Part shown: positions 58,650 to 64,000 of the stretch, one piece after another
Numbering within the stretch: position 1 is the first letter of the stretch
Layout: each line of letters begins with the position of its first letter
Assembly (NCBI RefSeq): GCF_965263005.1
Contig: NZ_OZ253579.1
Location: 3,782,001-3,846,000 of the forward strand
Direction: 5' to 3'
Origin: Rariloculus sp965263005
GTDB lineage: Bacteria > Pseudomonadota > Gammaproteobacteria > Steroidobacterales > Rariloculaceae
DNA: 64,000 nt
Program-made: the position numbers and the translations under genes
The notes under the pieces: model-generated
Told to the model about the DNA's origin: nothing
Seen by the model: only the letters and a program-made list of their open reading frames with translations
Databases searched by the model: none

Positions 58650-61475
58650 TCAGGAATCGTCTGAAATCAGGCTCAGTTCCCTGGCGCGACGTACGGCCTC
58701 GGCTCGGGTGCGTACGTTGAGCTTGGTGAAGAGCTTGCGCAGATGATAGCGAACGCCGGTCACGGTGAGCCCGAGCTCCGCGGCGATCTGCTTGTCGCGC
58801 TCGCCCTCCAGCCGCCGCAACACGTCCCGCTCACGCTCACTCAGCACTAGTTGCGGGCCACCGTCCACGCGGCGCATCGCGGCCAGAAGCGACCGCGCGG
58901 TCTCCCGGTAAGGCGAGCCTGGATTGAGATCGAGGAACCTCGTCACCACCGCCGCGCAATTCGCCCGCTCTTGCACGAGGGGCCAGGCGTAGGGGGATTC
59001 GGCAAACAAGGTCAGAAATTCCTCAAGATGCCCCACCGCCGACGCCGGCTCGCCGGCGCGCTGTTCCAGCACCACCGACAACGCCAAGGCACGCATCAGA
59101 GTTCGCCTCAAGCGACGCTTGGCGGCAACCGCACTCAATTCGCGGGCCAGGACGCGACCCTCCTCAAACCGCTCACGTGCGGTGAGGCAACGCAGGCGAG
59201 CACACGACACCGCCTCCATTTCCCGCCAACCCTGACCGGTCAGGTCCACGCAGCCCTTCGAATCCTCCGGCAGACCCTCCAGCCGCCAAGCCCGTTCAGC
59301 CTCCCCGACCCGCCCTGCGATCACCAGCACCGAAATGCGCAATGCCGCCAGGTACCGGACGAGCGAGGTCAATCCGGCGTCGCGCACGAATTCCAACAAT
59401 CCATCCGCCACCGTCAGCGCCTGATCGATCCGCCGGCGCCGCAGCCTCAGTTCGATCGCCAGGCCACTGGCCGTGGCAAAGCTCGAGAAGGGAACGCCAT
59501 ACTTCATCAACGCGCCCGGAACGTTACGCAGCGCCGCGGCGGAGGAAACCCGGTTACATTCCAGCGCCAGCTCCTGCAACATGACTTCGGCGAGCGGCGC
59601 CGACACGGGATCGAGCAAATAGCTCTTCCTCGCTATGCGCTGCGCCGTGCGGTAGTGCGATTCGGCGTCCTGCGCCTGGCCCTGCGCCATGGCCACCTGG
59701 CCTCGCAGCAACTCCCCGTACATCGTCATGTACTGGCTCTGGGCAAGGACCTGCCGGGCGCCTGCAAGCCGCTTGAGCGCGGGACCGAATTCCGCCTTCA
59801 ATTGGTGGATAACGCACAGGCCATACTCCATGAAACCATGCGTCAGGGGATCGAGACGTTGAGATTCCGCAAGCCGCGCATAATCGCTCGACAGCGTTCG
59901 GAACCCATCCGAGCCGATCGATACTCCCCCGTAAAGGGCCATGACGCCGCGAACGATGCCGTCGTCCACTGCATACTCGAAGTCGGCGTCTCGATCGCCT
60001 TGGTTGCGGACCGGGCGCGTTGCGGTCACCTCACGGAAGAGCTTCCGGGCCTCGTCCAATCGCCCCGCCATCACTAGAATCACGCAACGCACCAGCGCGA
60101 GCCGCGGTCGCGTCGAGATGACGTCCTCGCTCAACCACCGATCCGCGGCCTGAAGCTGCACGAGCCCCTGCCGAATCCACAGGCGAACGCCGCCGGCACG
60201 TTCCAGGATTTCTCCCGCCAGGACCGGCTCGCCAGCCTCGACAGCGTGACGCATGGCCGGCACCGTATCGCCACGCCGGCCAAGGGCCTCGGCAATCCGG
60301 CGTTGGATGGTACGGAAGCGCTGCAGGTTCTCCCGGAACAGCCGCTCGGCGCAATACTCGCGCAACAACGGATGCAGCCGCCAGCTTTCGGTTGCACCCC
60401 CACTCACCGGCTCGAGCAACCCGACAAGCACATCCATGGACTGCAGCCGGCGCCCCGAGTCGCTGCGTTCCAGGACTTCGTCAAGCAGTGCGGCATCCAT
60501 CCAACCGAACAACCCGATATCCAGGAGAAAGTCCCGGTCATCCCAACCAAGACTCGCAAACAGCCGCGACTCGACCCAGTTCCTGACGATATCCTGAACG
60601 TCGTCAGTGCTCGCCCCCGCCCCGCCTTCCAACCAGTTGCGGGAAACGCGCAATGCAAACGGCCAACCGGCCGTACGGTCCATCTCGGCAGCCAGGTCAC
60701 TGCGCGACAAACTCAGATCGAAGAATTTGGCCACCTCCGATTTCGAGAACCGCAGTTCTTCCGTCCCCACCAACTGTGCCCGGCCGTCGAGCATCGCACC
60801 GGCCAGGTTCAGGCCGTCCGGGATTTGCCGGCACGCCATCGCCAGATGCAGATTGGGCGGTCCGCGTTGCAGCAGGAACTCCAATAGCGATACGGAGACA
60901 GGGTTACTCAGCCGCTCCAACTCGTCGAAGGCGATCACGAACGGCTTGCCGAGCGTCTGGATTTCGCGCAGCACCACCCCGACTCGACTCTCCGGCCCGA
61001 CGCTTGTCCCCTCCGGGTCAGATACGTCGAGGAGGTTCAACCCGGCACTTTGGCAGGCGAAAGCGATGTAGGTGTCGAGCACTGCAGGCTCGTCGTGCTC
61101 GTCCAGCGAAACCCAGGCGGTGGCCACGCCATCCTGGCGGAGCCTGCGGCAGCATTCCGCAAGCAGGGTGGTCTTGCCGAAACCGCCGGCGGCCTTAAGG
61201 ACCGTCAGCCGGCGGCGCGTCGGCATCGCCCGGCTTACAAGCTCGTCACGGTCGACATACCCCGCCACCCGGTCGGGGACGGTGATTTTTTGGCGAAGCA
61301 ACCAGGGAAACGCCTGGCCGGCGATGGATTCTCCACCCGCTTGCCGAGGCGGTTCGGAAACTCCGCCGCTGTTTGTCATTTGTCGATCACCGTAATCGGT
61401 TGTTCGGGTCTCCGTCGCCCAACGCCTGTTTCCGCCAAGGTGGCATCCGCCGGAACTTAGCGATTCGATAGGCAT
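58650..61475 (-). CDS. MalT-type LuxR-family transcriptional regulator (STAND ATPase)
   Basis: 941 residues of the large ATP-binding LuxR class. The N-terminal NTPase has a Walker A (KAAGGFGKTTLLAECC) and a Walker B-like KPFVIAFDELERLSNP. A long helical TPR-like sensor follows (CVIHQLKAEFGPALKRLAGA). The C-terminal LuxR DNA-binding domain is LSERERDVLRRLEGERDKQI, AAELGLTVTGVRYHLRKLF. Proteins of this class oligomerise on an inducer and ATP and activate promoters. A later ATG at 61379 is possible, as neither start has a good ribosome site. It lies 281 bases upstream of paralog D on the same strand, and its tail is duplicated at paralog C. Confidence 0.9.
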   Translation of the reverse strand: MPIESLSSGGCHLGGNRRWATETRTTDYGDRQMTNSGGVSEPPRQAGGESIAGQAFPWLLRQKITVPDRVAGYVDRDELVSRAMPTRRRLTVLKAAGGFGKTTLLAECCRRLRQDGVATAWVSLDEHDEPAVLDTYIAFACQSAGLNLLDVSDPEGTSVGPESRVGVVLREIQTLGKPFVIAFDELERLSNPVSVSLLEFLLQRGPPNLHLAMACRQIPDGLNLAGAMLDGRAQLVGTEELRFSKSEVAKFFDLSLSRSDLAAEMDRTAGWPFALRVSRNWLEGGAGASTDDVQDIVRNWVESRLFASLGWDDRDFLLDIGLFGWMDAALLDEVLERSDSGRRLQSMDVLVGLLEPVSGGATESWRLHPLLREYCAERLFRENLQRFRTIQRRIAEALGRRGDTVPAMRHAVEAGEPVLAGEILERAGGVRLWIRQGLVQLQAADRWLSEDVISTRPRLALVRCVILVMAGRLDEARKLFREVTATRPVRNQGDRDADFEYAVDDGIVRGVMALYGGVSIGSDGFRTLSSDYARLAESQRLDPLTHGFMEYGLCVIHQLKAEFGPALKRLAGARQVLAQSQYMTMYGELLRGQVAMAQGQAQDAESHYRTAQRIARKSYLLDPVSAPLAEVMLQELALECNRVSSAAALRNVPGALMKYGVPFSSFATASGLAIELRLRRRRIDQALTVADGLLEFVRDAGLTSLVRYLAALRISVLVIAGRVGEAERAWRLEGLPEDSKGCVDLTGQGWREMEAVSCARLRCLTARERFEEGRVLARELSAVAAKRRLRRTLMRALALSVVLEQRAGEPASAVGHLEEFLTLFAESPYAWPLVQERANCAAVVTRFLDLNPGSPYRETARSLLAAMRRVDGGPQLVLSERERDVLRRLEGERDKQIAAELGLTVTGVRYHLRKLFTKLNVRTRAEAVRRARELSLISDDS

Positions 61476-61619
61476 AGTATGCCTGAGCGGTCGAGGATGG
61501 CGTGACCCAGGAATGGTTGCCGGGTCATACCGGCGCCGGGGGATTGGCCTACCCCACCGGAGTTCGGGATTACCACGAGCGGGATGTCATCGAGGCCGTC
61601 GCCATCGTCGACCCTGAAT
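61457..61619 (-). pseudogene. Possible FG-GAP repeat remnant
   Basis: A short frame with no start reads FRVDDGDGLDDIPLVVIP, resembling the FG-GAP repeat GDLDGDGLDDFVLNV at the end of the metalloprotease. An in-frame stop lies five codons upstream. Perhaps the tail of a lost FG-GAP protein. Confidence 0.3.
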
Positions 61620-61643
61620 AGCCAGGATTTTCAGCTACGCGAT

Positions 61644-61685
61644 TGTCATGACAGTCTTGTCGGAAGCACCGAAATGACGTACAAT
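61644..61685 (+). promoter_or_regulatory. TacAT promoter with adjoining palindromic operator
   Basis: TTGTCG and TACAAT are spaced by exactly 17 bases, ending 25 bases before the antitoxin ATG. The perfect palindrome TGTCATGACA sits just before the minus 35 box and is a good candidate for binding by the ribbon-helix-helix antitoxin. Confidence 0.6.
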
Positions 61686-61710
61686 TCGGCACCGGGACAA
61701 AGGCAGCATC

Positions 61711-61998
61711 ATGGCTCTGGCGAACACGACCCGAAGCGAGCGCATCAACCTGCGGGTCAGCGAAACGGCCAAGCGGCGGATCGAACAGGCGGCTTCCGTC
61801 GAAGGCAAGACCGTCAGTGCGTTCATCGTGTCCAGCGCCCTTGAGAACGCTGAGAAAACCGTCCGCAGGCACGAGACCATGGCGCTCGACCGCGAGGACG
61901 CGATGCGCTTCTTCGACGCCCTCGCCAAGCCGCTGGCCCCGAACGACAAACTTCGGGCGGCCCTGAAGGAACACGAACGGCGCGTCGAATCGCGGTGA
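61711..61998 (+). CDS. tacA: TacA-like DUF1778 antitoxin
   Basis: 95 residues: ribbon-helix-helix domain SERINLRVSETAKRRIEQAA, then SVEGKTVSAFIVSSALENAE and the toxin-binding C-terminus (AMRFFDALAKPLAPNDKLRA). It neutralises the acetyltransferase encoded next and, with it, represses the operon. The toxin start overlaps its stop by 4 bases. Intact, unlike the similar locus at 35.9 kb. Confidence 0.93.
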   Translation: MALANTTRSERINLRVSETAKRRIEQAASVEGKTVSAFIVSSALENAEKTVRRHETMALDREDAMRFFDALAKPLAPNDKLRAALKEHERRVESR

Positions 61999-62513
61999 CC
62001 CAGCCGGGCACGCTCGTTGTCGAACCGCTCGGCAAGCAGCATGGCCGGAAAGCCTTTTCCTGCGGTCTTCCCGAACTGGACCGTTACCTCTCGCACCAGG
62101 CCGGACAAGATGTCCGGCGGCGCATCGCCCGCGTGTTCGTCTGCACCGCCGGGAGTGGCGATGCCGTGCTCGGCTTCTACACGCTGAGCGCCCTCTCGAT
62201 CGAGTTAAGTTCGTTGCCCGAGGAACTGTCGCGGAAGCTGCCCCGCCACCCGGTGCCTTGCGTCCTGCTTGGCCGGCTGGCGGTCGACCGGTCGGTGCAC
62301 GGGCGCGGCGTGGGACGCATGCTTCTCGCCGACGCGGTGAGGCGCGTTATCGCTGCCGGCGAATCCGTGGCGATGCACGCCTTGATCGTGGACGCCGCGA
62401 ACGACGGCGCGAAACGCTTCTACGAGGGGTTCGGCTTCATGCCCCTGGCGGACCGGCCGATGCGGTTGTTCCTCCCGCTCGGACATGCCGCTCTGCGAAG
62501 GCCGGCGGAATAG
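61995..62513 (+). CDS. tacT: TacT-like GNAT acetyltransferase toxin
   Basis: 172 residues from GTG. N-terminus VVEPLGKQHGRKAFSCGLPE, acetyl-CoA-binding loop LAVDRSVHGRGVGRMLLADA, and the C-terminal FYEGFGFMPLADRPMRLFLP with the catalytic Tyr are all present. Such toxins acetylate the amino group of aminoacyl-tRNA and block translation. Full-length; co-translated with its antitoxin. A hairpin follows 13 bases after the stop. Confidence 0.93.
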   Translation: MTQPGTLVVEPLGKQHGRKAFSCGLPELDRYLSHQAGQDVRRRIARVFVCTAGSGDAVLGFYTLSALSIELSSLPEELSRKLPRHPVPCVLLGRLAVDRSVHGRGVGRMLLADAVRRVIAAGESVAMHALIVDAANDGAKRFYEGFGFMPLADRPMRLFLPLGHAALRRPAE

Positions 62514-62526
62514 AAACGGTCATACG

Positions 62527-62547
62527 CCGCATCCGCCGATCATGCGG
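62527..62547. terminator. Hairpin between convergent tacT and integrase remnant
   Basis: CCGCAT and ATGCGG form a perfect 6-bp stem around 9 bases, between two convergent features. There is no T run, so termination would be weak or factor-assisted. Confidence 0.35.
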
Positions 62548-62979
62548 TCAGCCGTCCAGAATGTCCGCCGCGATACTGTCAGAAACCCGCACCGCGGATT
62601 CCCGCACCGAATCCTCCCCCAGGTGCGCATACCTTGCGGTGGTTTTCACCTGCGTGTGACCGAGCAGCTTTCCGATCGTCGAAAGCGATTCCCCGACCGC
62701 CAGCGCCCGGGACGCGAAGCTGTGGCAGGCGTCATGTCGGCGAGCCGCCGGGCGCCCGGACCATCCGCGCCATCCGGTTGCCTGACGCCCATCACGCAGA
62801 TCCCCGCATCGTTGCATCGGTGCTGTGGATGTTTCGGCGGGCTTAATCCAATCCGGCCGAGCGGGCGTTTCCTTTATCTGCTCCAGGAAAGCCCTCTTGT
62901 TCTCATCGAATCCGCTAACGCCGGACAGTTGATGACACGTTGCGCGCCCGCCGTGGCCACCAGAAAGTTGTATCGCCAC
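62548..62979 (-). pseudogene. Tyrosine recombinase (integrase) C-terminal remnant
   Basis: The last 60 codons read HDACHSFASRALAVGESLST, IGKLLGHTQVKTTARYAHL, then EDSVRESAVRVSDSIAADIL, the C-terminal catalytic part of phage-type integrases with LLGH and the nucleophile Tyr. The catalytic Arg of the HxxR box is replaced (HDAC). Upstream sequence is scrambled, with no N-terminal domain. It cannot be active. It marks an old island end. Confidence 0.7.
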
Positions 62980-63093
62980 AAACTACCGTTCGCTCGGGTC
63001 CTTTGCCACTACGTGGTCCGATTTGCTGGTATTGCCGAGAAGAGGACGCCATTTGACCGGGCTTTGGCGCTGATGGTTTCTTCGGCACCGAAG

Positions 63094-63148
63094 TCTCCAG
63101 TTATGGAGAACTCACTCACTTGACGTACTACGCCAAACGTCCTACGGT
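63094..63148 (+). promoter_or_regulatory. Promoter region of the second higBA
   Basis: TTGACG and TACGGT are separated by 17 bases, the latter ending 6 bases before the GTG start, so the transcript is probably leaderless. The dyad TCTCCA-GTTA-TGGAGA lies just upstream and may be the HigA operator. Confidence 0.45.
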
Positions 63149-63154
63149 GGCGAT

Positions 63155-63442
63155 GTGATTCGCTCCTTTGCCGACACGCGGTCGCGACGCCTGTTTCAGG
63201 AGGGGCGCCGCCGCCGGTTCCCCGGACTCGACTACGAAAGGGCGCTCATGCTGCTGGACGCTCTCGACGCGGCCCCGAGGCTCGCCCCGTTGCGCGCCCT
63301 GCAAGCGGCGCGGCTGCACCCGCTCAGGGGACCGAGGCGCGGGCAATGGGCGATGACCGTAAACGCGCGCTGGCGCATTACGTTCCGCTTCCGCGACGGA
63401 AGCGCATACGACGTCGCCGTCGAGGACTACCACAAAGGATAA
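63155..63442 (+). CDS. higB: HigB-family toxin, second locus
   Basis: 95 residues from GTG. RelE-type landmarks: MIRSFADTRSRRLFQEGRRR, LHPLRGPRRGQWAMTVNARW, RITFRFRDGSAYDVAVEDYH with the conserved basic and terminal His residues. It cleaves mRNA on ribosomes in this family. It is only distantly similar to the HigB at 2187, so the two loci are not recent copies. Sixteen bases before higA. Confidence 0.93.
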   Translation: MIRSFADTRSRRLFQEGRRRRFPGLDYERALMLLDALDAAPRLAPLRALQAARLHPLRGPRRGQWAMTVNARWRITFRFRDGSAYDVAVEDYHKG

Positions 63443-63457
63443 CGATCGGAGACCCGC

Positions 63458-63748
63458 ATGACACGAATCAGAACCCATCCCGGTCAAACGTTGCGCGCGG
63501 AACTCGCGGCCCGCGGCACGAGCGCCAACCAGCTCGCGCTCGCGATCCGGGTGCCCGCCAACCGGATCACTGCAATCTTGCGCGGCGAGCGCTCCGTCAC
63601 TGCCGAGACCGCCGTGCGCCTCGGTCGCCACCTCGGCACAGGTGCCCAGTTCTGGATGAACCTCCAGAGCCAGTTCGACGTTTCCGTCGTGGAAGCGACC
63701 AGGGGCAAGGACATCGAGCGTGAACTCGCGGGTGCATCGCCGAGCTGA
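63458..63748 (+). CDS. higA: HigA-family antitoxin, second locus
   Basis: 96 residues: THPGQTLRAELAARGTSANQ then helix-turn-helix LALAIRVPANRITAILRGER, SVTAETAVRLGRHLGTGAQF and WMNLQSQFDV, the typical HigA ending with a variable tail. GGAG precedes the ATG. Toxin and antitoxin are co-transcribed. Intact. Confidence 0.94.
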   Translation: MTRIRTHPGQTLRAELAARGTSANQLALAIRVPANRITAILRGERSVTAETAVRLGRHLGTGAQFWMNLQSQFDVSVVEATRGKDIERELAGASPS

Positions 63749-64000
63749 GCCGCCCGGCGGACGATCGACGAGCACGGGGTTCCGAGAAGCATCGAGCCCT
63801 GGGGCGACAATCTCGGGAACCGTCGCGGCGCAAGCGAAGGGGTTGATCCTGCCGAACTCGGCCGCCGGCTCGGCATCATGCAGACGACGGCGAGCAGCCG
63901 GACGCTTTTCGAGTACTCGTCGATGACGGGCTCGGCGCGGTCGAAGGCGTCCTGCTCGAGGTCGAACGCCATTAATTGCGGCAGGTCGTCGCAAGAACCA
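63749..64000. other. Right edge, no gene assigned
   Basis: A minus-strand frame entering from the right (LQLMAFDLEQDAFDRAEP then VIDEYSKSVRLLAVV) has coding-like third-position GC for about 35 codons near 63870-63972. It then appears to change frame. It may be the end of a gene or a remnant; too little is visible to name it. Confidence 0.3.

Larger units (their letters stand above)
58369..58739 (-). repeat. Duplicated upstream region, copy at paralog D
   Basis: Partner of 51523-51870; 23 bases longer, mostly from an internal 21-bp tandem duplication. It includes the paralog promoter region and the 3' end of the intact regulator gene. Confidence 0.85.

Noticed and set aside
63128..63994. Minus-strand frame of 288 codons across the second higBA
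   Set aside because: It runs antisense through two well-supported TA genes; only its far right end might be coding, and in a different frame.

Overview
The window looks like one contig of a GC-rich Gammaproteobacterium, plausibly an invertebrate (sponge-type) symbiont. This is inferred from four things: a lanthanide-type PQQ dehydrogenase cluster, a gamma-type autotransporter barrel, many small toxin-antitoxin (TA) modules, and unusually many secreted proteins built from domains typical of eukaryotic surfaces (ankyrin, leucine-rich, cadherin, fibronectin III, scavenger-receptor cysteine-rich, FG-GAP, metzincin protease). No rRNA, tRNA or CRISPR array was seen. Species-level assignment is not possible from the sequence alone.

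Layout. 1-3 kb: a secreted protein cut by the left edge, VapBC, HigBA, and a 79-bp structured repeat present twice. 3-12 kb: an S8 subtilisin-like protease with a P domain, and a giant autotransporter adhesin split by a frameshift at a run of nine C (coding strand). 12-24 kb: a minus-strand metabolic block: a large two-part membrane protein of unknown function, a Tat-exported flavoprotein, and a XoxF-type PQQ alcohol dehydrogenase with its cytochrome c and a substrate-binding-protein/YVTN-propeller fusion. 24-29 kb: a DUF1214 protein, a lipoprotein, a DUF6152 protein and a periplasmic protein that shares a C-terminal motif with the lipoprotein. 29-31.6 kb: a translationally coupled operon of three unrecognised genes between transposase remnants. 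31.8-37.7 kb: an exported ankyrin protein, gamma carbonic anhydrase, Fic protein, two TA loci with intact antitoxin but truncated toxin, and acyl-CoA thioesterase II. 37.7-39.3 kb: a Septu-like PtuAB defence pair. 39.9-61.5 kb: the most striking region, described below. 61.5-64 kb: intact TacAT, an integrase remnant, and a second HigBA, suggesting an island border.

The 39.9-61.5 kb locus holds four paralogous secreted proteins (A 39930-43517, B 43652-48466, C 48586-51522, D 56284-58368). All begin with the same roughly 385-residue AEHYT module, followed by a second shared module of about 75 residues. Each then carries a different C-terminal payload: TSP3 repeats, LRRs and a leishmanolysin-like protease in A; Ig, cadherin-like and fibronectin-like domains in B; Ig-like domains plus extra beta domains in C; and a short tail in D. 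A reprolysin-like FG-GAP metalloprotease and a convergent membrane-anchored protein lie between C and D. A MalT/LuxR-type regulator lies directly upstream of D, and a copy of only its last 90 bp lies upstream of C. Both upstream regions carry the same TGTAGT-N18-ACTACA inverted repeat. I read this as a duplicating, domain-shuffling surface-protein locus under a dedicated regulator. It is the best candidate here for an undescribed system. Its function is inference.
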